64,000 bases of DNA. It comes from an uncultured Acidobacteriia bacterium. GTDB lineage: Bacteria; Acidobacteriota; Terriglobia; Bryobacterales; Bryobacteraceae. The stretch covers positions 1 through 64,000 of the forward strand of contig CAIQWJ010000104.1 in assembly GCA_903875575.1 (NCBI GenBank), given 5' to 3'. The notes under the pieces were generated by a model that did not search any database, was not told the DNA's origin, and worked only from the letters and a program-made list of their open reading frames with translations. This document shows positions 26,002 through 33,762 of the stretch, piece after piece. A program made the translations under genes and the position numbers. Position 1 is the stretch's first letter. Every line of letters starts with the position of its first letter.

Positions 26002-27510
26002 ATGGAAATCCTCCAGCCCGACGAACGCCCCACCCTCCAGGCCATCGCCAACCTCGCCTACTGCAACCCCTTCCTCGCCGACCGCACCAACTACGAAAAA
26101 CAAGCCCTCGGCCCCGCCTACATCTCCGCCGGCCCCGTCTGGAGCGCCTCCGTCACCGCCCCCCACGCCCACAGCCCCAACGTCGTCAAAATGCACCAAC
26201 GCCTCGAAACCCTCCTCCCCCAAATCCGCGCCCGCCTCGCCGACCCCGCCCTCACCCCATCCCCCGCCGACCTCACTACCTATATAGACTGCGTCCAATA
26301 CCTCCTCTTCCAGCGCTATGACCTCAACTTCCTCCAAACCACCCGCGACTGGTCCTTCTACCGCCAGTTCGAAACCGACTGGCGCCACTTCTTCAACGTC
26401 ATCCCGAATTACCCCGCCGTCACCCTGCCCGACCCCGCCCACGTCTTCGCTTGTTTCCGCCAACTTCGCCGCGCCTTCCAGCACATTTTCGACAACATCA
26501 TTGGCAATTCCATGCCGATCGCCCGCCTCCGTGCCTCCGCCTGGCAATCCGTCTTCACGCACGATCTTCGCCGCTACCACCGCGTTCTCTACTCGCGCAT
26601 GCACGATTTCCCCACCCTCATCACCGGCCCTTCCGGCACTGGCAAGGAGCTAATCGCGCGCGCCATCGCCGGCGCGCGCTTCGTCCCCTTCCACCCGCGC
26701 ACCCTCCAGTTCGAAGACCCGCTCACGGAAACCTTCCTCCCCATCAACCTCGCCGCCCTCTCCCCCGCGCTCATTGAATCCGAACTCTTCGGCCACAAGA
26801 AAGGTTCCTTCACAGGCGCGCTGGCCGACCGCAAAGGCTGGCTCGAAACTTGTCCCCCAACCGGCTGCGTCTTCCTCGACGAACTGGGTGAGATGGACCT
26901 CTCCATCCAGGTCAAACTCCTCCGCGTCATCGAGACCCGGAAGTTTTCCATGGTGGGCGATACCGCCCCGCGCGAGTTCCCTGGCAAACTGATCGCCGCG
27001 ACGAATCGCGATCTCTCCGAAGCCATCCGCACGGGCCGCTTCCGCGAAGATCTCTACTACCGCCTCTGCGCCGATCTGATCCGCACGCCCTCACTAAGAG
27101 ACCAACTCGACGATTCCCCCGCGGTGCTGGACGACCTGATTCTCTTCATGGTCCGCCGCACCGTAGGCGACGACGCCGAACGCTGCTTCCCCGAAGTACA
27201 GGCCTGGATCGCGGAGAACATCCCGCAGGACTACGCCTGGCCAGGCAACTATCGCGAGTTAGAACAGTGCGTGCGCAACGTCATCATCCGCCGCTCGTAC
27301 CGGCCGCTAACGCACACTTCAGACACGGCAGACCCGATGTCGGAGCGCATAGCCGCAGGCCAAATCAGTGTGGACGAACTGGTCTCCTGGTACGCCGCGC
27401 TGGTTTATCGGAAAGCAGGCACATATGAGGAAGCATCGAAAATACTAGGCATAGACCGGAGAACGGTAAAAGCGAAAGTAGAAGCCTTCCTGGAACGCTC
27501 GACAGGTTGA
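26002..27510 (+). CDS. Sigma-54-dependent transcriptional activator
   Basis: 502 residues from ATG 26002. An N-terminal ~200-residue region with no recognised sensor domain leads to a AAA+ sigma-54 activation domain: Walker A GPSGTGKE (209-216), the sigma-54 contact loop GSFTGA (268-273; canonical GAFTGA), Walker B CVFLDELGEM, then ATNRDLSEAIRTGRFREDLYYRL with the arginine finger. The C-terminus is a Fis-type helix-turn-helix (YEEASKILGIDRRTVKAKVEAFL). It is divergent from the DUF2339 gene. The first ~130 codons are strikingly C-rich at third positions. The ligand or partner of the N-terminal region is unknown. Confidence 0.88.
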   Translation: MEILQPDERPTLQAIANLAYCNPFLADRTNYEKQALGPAYISAGPVWSASVTAPHAHSPNVVKMHQRLETLLPQIRARLADPALTPSPADLTTYIDCVQYLLFQRYDLNFLQTTRDWSFYRQFETDWRHFFNVIPNYPAVTLPDPAHVFACFRQLRRAFQHIFDNIIGNSMPIARLRASAWQSVFTHDLRRYHRVLYSRMHDFPTLITGPSGTGKELIARAIAGARFVPFHPRTLQFEDPLTETFLPINLAALSPALIESELFGHKKGSFTGALADRKGWLETCPPTGCVFLDELGEMDLSIQVKLLRVIETRKFSMVGDTAPREFPGKLIAATNRDLSEAIRTGRFREDLYYRLCADLIRTPSLRDQLDDSPAVLDDLILFMVRRTVGDDAERCFPEVQAWIAENIPQDYAWPGNYRELEQCVRNVIIRRSYRPLTHTSDTADPMSERIAAGQISVDELVSWYAALVYRKAGTYEEASKILGIDRRTVKAKVEAFLERSTG

Positions 27511-27541
27511 GGTGGGGCAGACGTTTTTCGTCTGCCCCACC
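27511..27541. terminator. Perfect 13-base-pair hairpin between convergent genes
   Basis: GGTGGGGCAGACG (27511-27523) and its exact complement (27529-27541) flank a TTTTT loop. It fills the gap between the activator stop (27510) and the lipoprotein stop (27546). It can serve both strands as a transcription barrier, although there is no T-run after the stem, so a REP-type repeat is equally likely. Confidence 0.6.
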
Positions 27542-27545
27542 TGCC

Positions 27546-27941
27546 CTAAAGGCCAATCTTTTCGTAGGAAATGCTGACACCTCCCAAATGGGCTTCCTGA
27601 AGAAAAACGCGTGCTCGCGCCGGGAAAGACACGACAAGATGGTAAGGCGATACCCACTGAACGCTAACGCTCAAGTTCGTCACCGCTCCATGGTCGCTAT
27701 CGGCTACAAACACGTTGCCGCCTCCAACGGGGGCATGTTCGTTTGCCTCAAGTATCGATAACTGGGTACTGAAATCTGTCGTTGCCCCACAATCGCGCTC
27801 AAACACGACGGCACGTTTATGACTTCCCTGAGCAGTCGTCTCGCTCAGGATTGTGTTCCCACACATATCGCCGCAGCCAGTCATGCTGAGCAGCCCTGCT
27901 ACCGGCCCGAAGATCCGCCAAAAGCGCCCCAACCATTTCAC
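27546..27941 (-). CDS. Small lipoprotein of unknown function
   Basis: 131 residues from GTG 27941, preceded by AGGA at 7 bases; a TTG at 27947 is the alternative. A basic/hydrophobic signal segment (MKWLGRFWRIFGPVAGLLSMTGC) ends in a lipobox-like LSMTGC, so lipid attachment is likely. The mature part contains further cysteines (CGDMCGN, RDCG) and a beta-rich segment ending FLQEAHLGGVSISYEKIGL. No family was recognised. It lies just beyond the truncated lgt-like gene on the same strand. Confidence 0.6.
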   Translation of the reverse strand: MKWLGRFWRIFGPVAGLLSMTGCGDMCGNTILSETTAQGSHKRAVVFERDCGATTDFSTQLSILEANEHAPVGGGNVFVADSDHGAVTNLSVSVQWVSPYHLVVSFPARARVFLQEAHLGGVSISYEKIGL

Positions 27942-27983
27942 GTTCAAATCCTAACAGAATCGGCCCCTTTTGAGGAAAGGAGC

Positions 27984-28364
27984 TCATGATAAGCTCCACC
28001 CCTTGAGCAGGATGGCAATGCCCACAGCGAGAGGAATTGCAAAAAGGTCGCCGGTGCGTTGACGAATGCCCGCTCGTCGCTTGACCACTTCAACGGATAT
28101 CGTGCCGCCGATGAGTGCGCCGACCAGGGTCTTGCCGCCAAAGAAGTAAGCCGGGTTCGACCAGTTGCGCAGGGTGTGAGCGGGGTCTTCGGCGAGGTAC
28201 AGGATCTTGGCACCGATGACTGCTCCGATGCAGCAGGCGACGATGATTCCCAGGCGGGTGGAGGTGTCGAGGGTGTCGCCGTCAGTTTCACGGGCACGGG
28301 AATAGAGACGGAAGCCGATTGCGTACGCGAGGGTTTCAAAAACGAAGTGCCAACCCAGATGCAT
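27984..28364 (-). pseudogene. Truncated prolipoprotein diacylglyceryl transferase-like gene
   Basis: 126 residues matching the first half of the acidobacterial Lgt-like family: MHLGWHFVFETLAYAIGF, then GAVIGAKILYLAEDP, YFFGGKTLVGALIGGTISVEVVKRR and RTGDLFAIPLAVGIAI. At the point where the family continues with GRIGCF and the second half, the sequence runs into LLKGWSLS and stops. The conserved second half is not found in any frame before the next gene, so this is a truncation, not a simple frameshift. A short functional paralogue cannot be fully excluded. The break coincides with the change in strand composition near 28 kb. Confidence 0.65.
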
Positions 28365-28448
28365 TCTTCTGGATTATACGGGGCCTCCGGTGGTGGTCAG
28401 GGGAGTTTGTCGGTGGAGGTCAGCCGGGCGTGCCCCGTGATTTGCGGT

Positions 28449-28699
28449 TCAGCTAATGAGCCGCTCATACGAACGATGGTCGCCGATCCAGAACCAGAGA
28501 AATCCATCCGGAGTCCCGACCGCGAGCGCCCGATGATGCAGGCCGATACGGACCGACCAAAACCGCCTTTCTTGAGCCGCAGCGAATAGTGGGATGGATG
28601 CTGCTTGAGAAGTTCAAATGACCTGTCAGCAAGGTCGCGAGTGGCTGGCGGCAGGGAACCATAGGCTTCCCAGAACGACGGTGCCGCACGGTGGTTCAC
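28449..28699 (-). pseudogene. RelE-type toxin, frameshifted
   Basis: The frame begins at GTG 28699 (MNHRAAPSFWEAYGSLPPATRDLADRSFELLKQHPSHYSLRLKK) and matches a RelE-like mRNA interferase. Near 28565-28573 one base is missing. The frame one base over continues the family exactly: RFWSVRIGLHHRALAV, then GFLWFWIGDHRSYERLIS and a TGA at 28449-28451. Reading without the shift gives an unrelated tail. The antitoxin gene upstream overlaps by GTGA and is intact. Either the toxin is dead or the base is a sequencing error. Confidence 0.75.
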
Positions 28700-28896
28700 A
28701 GATCCGTAGCTCTGTTCTCCGCGAGGTCTATTAGCGCCCGGTCCGCAAGTGCGTCGAGCCTGCCAGCTGAAACATCAGCCGCAAATTGTCGATCCCATCG
28801 TTCTGCCTCGTATTCCGCCAGCCACTCACGCAGTTCGCTTAGCTCATGCGAAGTCAGATCCTGGATTTTGCTCTCAAGTTCTTCAACGCGACTCAC
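28696..28896 (-). CDS. Antitoxin-like protein paired with the RelE-type gene
   Basis: 66 residues from GTG 28896, with GAGGTAG six bases upstream. An N-terminal helix (MSRVEELESKIQDLTSHELSELREWLAEYEAERWDRQF) is followed by an Ala/Asp/Leu-rich tail (AADVSAGRLDALADRALIDLAE), the usual layout of small antitoxins that wrap RelE toxins. Its stop overlaps the toxin start by 4 bases. No DNA-binding motif is obvious. Confidence 0.7.
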   Translation of the reverse strand: MSRVEELESKIQDLTSHELSELREWLAEYEAERWDRQFAADVSAGRLDALADRALIDLAENRATDL

Positions 28897-28962
28897 AATG
28901 CTACCTCAAACATAAGAATACCCCAGGAAAGCAATCAACCGAGCAGGGTAACCCGGATGCCC

Positions 28963-29841
28963 TTAACTCGCGAAAATCTTGTCCATGCCCGCTGTCAGCG
29001 TATTGAGACCTTCCAGCGTGTCACCGCCGGATTGCTCAGCAATTCCCCAGCCGGTGTAACCGATCTCATCTATCGCCGCCATCACTGCGGGCCAGTCGTT
29101 GTCGCCTTCATTGAATGCTACGTTGAAGCCGGCGTAGGGGCCCAGCTTGTCGCGCTTCGCGCGGCTGTATTCTTTGATGTGCAACTTCACGATGCGCTTG
29201 CCGAGAATGCGAATCCATTGCTCGGGGAAACCGTACGTGACTGAGTTGCCTATGTCGAAATGCCAGCCGACCCAAGGGCTGGCGATTTCATCGACGTAGC
29301 GGGCGGCTTCGAGCGGCGTCAGGATGAACTGATTCCACACGTTCTCGCACGCAATCTTTACGCCTAGACTTTGGGCTACCGGGATCGCCTTGCGGATTTC
29401 GATTTGCGAACGCTTCCAGGCGTCGTCGAACGAAGTTGCCTTGTTGACGACTGCCGGCACGAGCAGTACCGAGCTGGCTCCGTAGGCCTTCGCGTCCTTC
29501 AGGGCCTGGGTCAGACCGTCCAGGCCGGCCTGGCGGACGGCGGGGTCGGAATCGGAGAGGGGCTTCTTCCAGTGTGTGTCGCAGCAGACGCTGGCGGGCT
29601 TGAGGCCGGTGGCGGCGAAGGCGTCGAGGACTTCGTTCTGGTGCATGTGGCTCATGGGCTCAATGCCTTCGAAGCCGGCGGCTTTCACGGCCTGGAATTT
29701 CTCCAGTACGGTGCCTTTGAGGCCGATGGTGCCGTACATGATGGCCTTGTGGAGGTCGCGGGTTTTGGCCGCGGCGGTCGGTACCAGGGCGGGGGCGGCG
29801 AGGGCGGTGCCGGCGGTGATGAGAAAGTTCCTTCGGTTCAC
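28963..29841 (-). CDS. TAT-exported TIM-barrel sugar isomerase/epimerase-like protein
   Basis: 292 residues from GTG 29841, beginning with a twin-arginine signal (NRRNFLITAGTALAAPALV). The mature part is an AP-endonuclease-2/xylose-isomerase-like TIM barrel: GFEGIEPMSHMHQNE, IACENVWNQF, VGWHFDIGNSV, RIVKLHIKEYSR and GYTGWGIAEQSGGD carry the Glu/His/Asp metal ligands. Such proteins isomerise or epimerise keto-sugars. The divergent Gfo/Idh oxidoreductase, also with a TAT signal, is the common partner in this phylum, suggesting joint periplasmic sugar modification. Confidence 0.82.
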   Translation of the reverse strand: MNRRNFLITAGTALAAPALVPTAAAKTRDLHKAIMYGTIGLKGTVLEKFQAVKAAGFEGIEPMSHMHQNEVLDAFAATGLKPASVCCDTHWKKPLSDSDPAVRQAGLDGLTQALKDAKAYGASSVLLVPAVVNKATSFDDAWKRSQIEIRKAIPVAQSLGVKIACENVWNQFILTPLEAARYVDEIASPWVGWHFDIGNSVTYGFPEQWIRILGKRIVKLHIKEYSRAKRDKLGPYAGFNVAFNEGDNDWPAVMAAIDEIGYTGWGIAEQSGGDTLEGLNTLTAGMDKIFAS

Positions 29842-29911
29842 GGGGTTTATGATATCGCTTTTGGGGGAGTGGTGCTTCGCGCGACATGCGGAATCGGATA
29901 AGATGGTGCGC

Positions 29912-31240
29912 ATGAATGCGGAAAACTCTCAGGCTGACGCGTCCTCGCGGCGCGATTTCGTGAAGGCGGGCGGGGCGGGCGCGGTGCTGGTGCTGGCGGT
30001 GCCGGCGTTTCTTCGGGGCGCTCCCGCGGCGGGGCAGGCGATTAAGGTCGGGCTGGTGGGCTGCGGGGGGCGCGGCACCGGTGCTGCGAACCAGGCCCTC
30101 AATGCCGACGATTTCTCTATGCTCACCGCTGTTGCCGATATTGCGCAGGAGCCGATTGACGCTTGTCTGGCTACGCTTCGCAAGCAGCAGGGCGCGAAGG
30201 CGGGGATCAAAGTGGCGGTGGAGAAGCCGATGCAGTTTGTCGGCGTGGATGCGTTCCAGAAACTGATCAATACGGATGTGGATGTCGTGATTTTGACGAC
30301 GCCTCCTGGATTCCGGCCGCAGCATCTGCGGGCGTGCATCGACGCGAACAAGCATGTGTTTTGCGAGAAGCCGATTGCTACGGATGCGCCGGGCGTACGC
30401 AGTGTGATGGAGACGACGCAGATTGCGAAGCAAAAGAATCTCAATCTGGTCTCGGGCTTCTGCTGGCGCTATGCAAACCACATTGTGGATACGTTTGCGC
30501 AACTGCATTCTGGCGCGATTGGCGACATTCTCAATTACTACGCGACTTACTACACGAGTCCGGTGAAGCCGATGCCGAAGGCGAGCACGCGGCCGGCGGG
30601 GATGAGCGATATTGAATGGCAGGTGCGCAACTGGTACAACTTCTCATGGGTTGGCGGCGACAGCATTGTGGAGCAGGCGGTTCACAGCGTGGATAAAGTG
30701 GCATGGGCGATGCACGACAAGCCGCCGATCAGCTGCGTGGCGGTGGGCGGGCGCCAGATTCCGGCCGAGGGCGGCAATATTTTCGATCACTTCGAGGTCA
30801 ACTATCTGTATCCGAACGGCGTCCGGGCGATAGTGGCGAATCGCCAGATTGAGGGCTGCTACAACGAGAACGCGGATTACATTACCGGCACGAAGGGCGA
30901 GTGCACCATCGGGCGCGGGCCGAATCCCGTGATTCGCGACCGGGCGGATTTATCGAAGGTCAAATGGACATTCGAAGGCACAAAGTACGACATGTACCAG
31001 AAGGAGCATGACGAACTGTTCGCGGCGATTCGGAAGAACACGCCGATTAACAATGGCGACCGGATGGCGACGAGCACACTGCTGGCGCTGATGGGCAGAA
31101 TGGCGGCGTATACAGGGCAGGAGATTACCTGGGATCAGGCGCTGAACTCGAAGGAACAGTTGGGGCCGACGTTGGTGGACTGGAATGGGAGCTTCACGCC
31201 CTCGCCTCTGCCGAAGCCGGGAGTTACGAAGTTCCTGTGA
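29912..31240 (+). CDS. TAT-exported Gfo/Idh/MocA family oxidoreductase
   Basis: 442 residues from ATG 29912 (ATG 29903 is also in frame). The signal SRRDFVKAGGAGAVLVLAVPAFL contains twin arginines. The Rossmann motif is VGLVGCGGRGTGAANQAL, followed by the conserved EKP (HVFCEKPIAT) and the C-terminal substrate domain with WYNFSWVGGDSIVEQAVHSVD. NAD(P)-dependent oxidation or reduction of a sugar or cyclitol is expected. It overlaps the next gene by GTGA. Confidence 0.87.
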   Translation: MNAENSQADASSRRDFVKAGGAGAVLVLAVPAFLRGAPAAGQAIKVGLVGCGGRGTGAANQALNADDFSMLTAVADIAQEPIDACLATLRKQQGAKAGIKVAVEKPMQFVGVDAFQKLINTDVDVVILTTPPGFRPQHLRACIDANKHVFCEKPIATDAPGVRSVMETTQIAKQKNLNLVSGFCWRYANHIVDTFAQLHSGAIGDILNYYATYYTSPVKPMPKASTRPAGMSDIEWQVRNWYNFSWVGGDSIVEQAVHSVDKVAWAMHDKPPISCVAVGGRQIPAEGGNIFDHFEVNYLYPNGVRAIVANRQIEGCYNENADYITGTKGECTIGRGPNPVIRDRADLSKVKWTFEGTKYDMYQKEHDELFAAIRKNTPINNGDRMATSTLLALMGRMAAYTGQEITWDQALNSKEQLGPTLVDWNGSFTPSPLPKPGVTKFL

Positions 31241-32481
31241 GGGGGCTGCTCGTCGCGCTTTGTGTGGTTGCGCTGCCGTGTGGCGCCGCCGATTTTGCGA
31301 AGGATATTCAGCCGCTGCTCGAAGAGCACTGTACGGCTTGCCATGGGTCGGTCAAGCAGTCGGGTGGAGTGCGGCTCGATGCGCCCTCAGGGGTTGAGGC
31401 TGCAACGCTGGCGAAGGTGCTGGCCTCGATTGGGGCGGGCAAAATGCCGCCGCCAGCGGGGGATTCGCTCACGGCTGCTGAGGTAGGCACGCTGCGGGAC
31501 TGGCTGAGGTCCGGTGCGGCGTGGCCTGCGGGTGTTGTGCTCATGAGTGGCGGTGCGGGCGCGGGAAGTGCCGATAATATGGCGCTGGCGCGGCGTATTC
31601 GCGGGACGATTGTGCCTTCGCCAGCAGGCCCGATGACGGCTTATAAGAAGACGATTCCGGGTACCGATGTTTCGTACGACATGGTGCCGATTCCGGCGGG
31701 AGAGTTTTACATGGGACTTCCGGGGGCCGGGCCAGTGCGTACGGTTCAGGTGAGTGCATTCTGGATGAACGCGCATGAGGTGACGTGGGACGAGTATCGG
31801 CTGTTCATGTTTGCGAATCAGGCGGGCGAGGCTGCTACGAAGGACGCGCAGGTGGATGCGGTGAGTCGGCCGACGCGGCCTTATGTGGAGATGAGCTTCG
31901 GGATGGGAATCAACGGGTTTCCGGCGATCAGTATGACGCAGCACGCGGCGAATAAGTATGCCGAGTGGCTGAGCGCGAAGACGGGCGAGTTTTATCGGCT
32001 GCCAACGGAAGCGGAGTGGGAGTATGCGTGCAGGGCGGGGTCGGACGCGGAGCCGGTGAATCTGGGGGATTATGCGTGGTATGCGGATAATTCTAATGGC
32101 AAGTACCAGAAGGTGGCGACGAAGAAGCCGAATGCGTGGGGGCTGTTCGACATGCTGGGGAATGTGATGGAGTGGACGCTGGATCAGTATGCGCCTTATT
32201 CGGCGGGGTCCGGGGTGGTGCGGGATCCGTGGGTGAAATCGACTACGGCGTATCCGCAGGTGGTGCGCGGTGGGGCGTGGACGGATCGTGCGGGGCTGGT
32301 GCGGTGTGGGGCGCGGGTGGCGTCGGATGCGAGCTGGAAGCAGCAGGATCCGCAGTTGCCGAAGAGCATCTGGTATCACACGGATGCGCAGGGGCTGGGG
32401 TTTCGTCTGGTGCGGCCGCTGAAGGTGCCGGATGCTGACGCGATGTATCAGTACTGGAACAACGGTGTGGAGCACGATTAG
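31237..32481 (+). CDS. Cytochrome c / formylglycine-generating-enzyme-like fusion
   Basis: 414 residues from GTG 31237. A signal peptide (1-17) is followed by a short c-type heme domain of the planctomycete type (FAKDIQPLLEEHC-TACH; C32, C35, H36) to about residue 100. The second part, from about 140, is a FGE-sulfatase/SUMF1 domain (MVPIPAGEFYMG, NAHEVTWDEYRLF, RLPTEAEWEYACRAG, WGLFDMLGNVMEW, VVRGGAW, GFRLVRP). The catalytic cysteine pair of true formylglycine enzymes is not evident, so it may bind ligand rather than modify sulfatases. It is coupled to the Gfo/Idh gene and overlaps the ApbE gene. Confidence 0.83.
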   Translation: MRGLLVALCVVALPCGAADFAKDIQPLLEEHCTACHGSVKQSGGVRLDAPSGVEAATLAKVLASIGAGKMPPPAGDSLTAAEVGTLRDWLRSGAAWPAGVVLMSGGAGAGSADNMALARRIRGTIVPSPAGPMTAYKKTIPGTDVSYDMVPIPAGEFYMGLPGAGPVRTVQVSAFWMNAHEVTWDEYRLFMFANQAGEAATKDAQVDAVSRPTRPYVEMSFGMGINGFPAISMTQHAANKYAEWLSAKTGEFYRLPTEAEWEYACRAGSDAEPVNLGDYAWYADNSNGKYQKVATKKPNAWGLFDMLGNVMEWTLDQYAPYSAGSGVVRDPWVKSTTAYPQVVRGGAWTDRAGLVRCGARVASDASWKQQDPQLPKSIWYHTDAQGLGFRLVRPLKVPDADAMYQYWNNGVEHD

Positions 32482-33454
32482 ACGGGCGCTGGCGATTGTC
32501 GCGCTGTGGGTGGTGCCAGCGGTTGCCGCGGAACGGATTGAGGCACTGGAGCCTCACATGGGGACGATGTTTCGCATCGTACTCTATGCTGATGATCCGG
32601 GACGCGCGCATGAAGCGATTCGGGCGGCGTTTGATCGCGTGGCCACGCTCGATAGCGAGCTTTCCGATTACATTTCTGACAGTGAACTGAACCGGATCTG
32701 CGTGGATGCGGTGGGGCGGGATGTTGCGGTTTCTGATGATCTGTTTACCGTGTTGAGTGCCTCGCAGGCGCTGGCGGTGCGGTCGGACGGGGCTTTCGAT
32801 GTCACGCAGGGGCCGGTGATTCGGCTGTGGCGCGCGGCCCGGCAGAGTCATCAACTTCCCGGCGCGGAGGAGATTGCCGCGGCTCTCAAACTGACCGGCT
32901 ATGGCAAGTTGCATCTGGGAGCGCACACGGTCCGGCTGGATATGACGGGGATGCGGCTGGATCTGGGCGCGATCGCAAAGGGCTATGCCGCCGATGAAGG
33001 TCTGCGGGTGTTGCGCGAACGCGGGTTTCCGCAGGCGCTGGTCGCGGCGAGCGGGGATCTGGCGTTTGGCGAAGCGCCTCCGGGTAAGGCGGGGTGGGAT
33101 ATCGGGGTGGAGCCGGTTCATGCAGCGGGTGAGGGGTTTGCGAAGGTGTTGCAGTTGCACAACGCGGCGGCTTCCACTTCTGGGGATACGGAGCAGTTTG
33201 CGGAAATCGACGGGGTTCGGTATTCGCACATTGTGAACCCGAAGACGGGCACTGGGCTGACGATGCGGGTGGGGGTGACGGTGATTGCGGGGAAGGGGAT
33301 CGATTCAGACGGCCTGTCGACCGCGGCGAGCGTGATCTGCGGGCAGAGTGGGGTGGCTGCAGCGCTGGTGTTGATTGAGAAGGCCGGCGCGCGGGGGATT
33401 GTGGTGGTGGAGGAGGGCGGTCAGTGGAAGAAGTATGAGTCGCCGGTGCGTTGA
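32465..33454 (+). CDS. apbE: FAD:protein FMN transferase ApbE
   Basis: 329 residues from GTG 32465, within the end of the previous gene; this start gives a clean signal peptide (MWSTIRRALAIVALWVVPAVA). ApbE attaches FMN to threonine or serine of exported flavoproteins. Diagnostic parts are the N-terminal MGTMFRIVLY, RLDLGAIAKGYAAD, a GDLAFGE loop and the metal-binding C-terminal DSDGLSTAASV. No FMN-binding-domain target protein was seen in the window, so its client is unknown. Confidence 0.87.
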   Translation: MWSTIRRALAIVALWVVPAVAAERIEALEPHMGTMFRIVLYADDPGRAHEAIRAAFDRVATLDSELSDYISDSELNRICVDAVGRDVAVSDDLFTVLSASQALAVRSDGAFDVTQGPVIRLWRAARQSHQLPGAEEIAAALKLTGYGKLHLGAHTVRLDMTGMRLDLGAIAKGYAADEGLRVLRERGFPQALVAASGDLAFGEAPPGKAGWDIGVEPVHAAGEGFAKVLQLHNAAASTSGDTEQFAEIDGVRYSHIVNPKTGTGLTMRVGVTVIAGKGIDSDGLSTAASVICGQSGVAAALVLIEKAGARGIVVVEEGGQWKKYESPVR

Positions 33455-33481
33455 GCGCGAATGAGTCCAGTTCGTGCTAAG

Positions 33482-33501
33482 TTGTGGACACGTGGACACA
33501 A
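33482..33501. promoter_or_regulatory. Candidate operator palindrome of the CopG/ParE module
   Basis: A 20-base imperfect palindrome, TTGTG (33482-33486), CACGTG (33489-33494) and CACAA (33497-33501), symmetric about 33491/33492 with 16 of 20 bases paired. It ends four bases before the antitoxin ATG. Ribbon-helix-helix antitoxins bind such sites as dimers of dimers and autorepress, so this is a likely operator. Confidence 0.5.
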
Positions 33502-33504
33502 GTG

Positions 33505-33762
33505 ATGACAGAGACGCTTTCGATCAGGTTGGATTCGGATACGAAACAGCGCCTGACTGCTCTTTCGCGGCAGGCCAGACGTTCTGATTCCTTTCTTGCA
33601 GCGGAGGCAATTGCCGCCTTTGTCGCCCAGGAAGAGTGGCAGCCTGGTGAGATCCGCGAAGCCATCGCGGAACTGGATGCGGGCGAATCGGTAAGCCATG
33701 AGAAGACCGCCGCCTGGCTGAGGTCATGGGGCAAGCCTGGGGAGAAGAGAGCTCCGCGATGA
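33505..33762 (+). CDS. CopG/ribbon-helix-helix antitoxin
   Basis: 85 residues from ATG 33505 (GTG 33502 also possible). TETLSIRLDSDTKQRLTALSRQARRSDSFLAAEAIAAFVAQEEW is a complete ribbon-helix-helix DNA-binding domain of the ParD/CopG type; the C-terminal tail (AIAELDAGESVSHEKTAAWLRSWG) would bind the toxin. It overlaps the ParE-like gene by ATGA and is intact although that toxin is frameshifted. Confidence 0.85.
   Translation: MTETLSIRLDSDTKQRLTALSRQARRSDSFLAAEAIAAFVAQEEWQPGEIREAIAELDAGESVSHEKTAAWLRSWGKPGEKRAPR

Noticed and set aside
26002-26300. Foreign origin of the sigma-54 activator because of extreme C-rich codons
   Set aside because: The same C-rich plus-strand bias extends over neighbouring genes on both strands from about 10 to 27.5 kb, so it is a regional strand effect and not specific to this gene.
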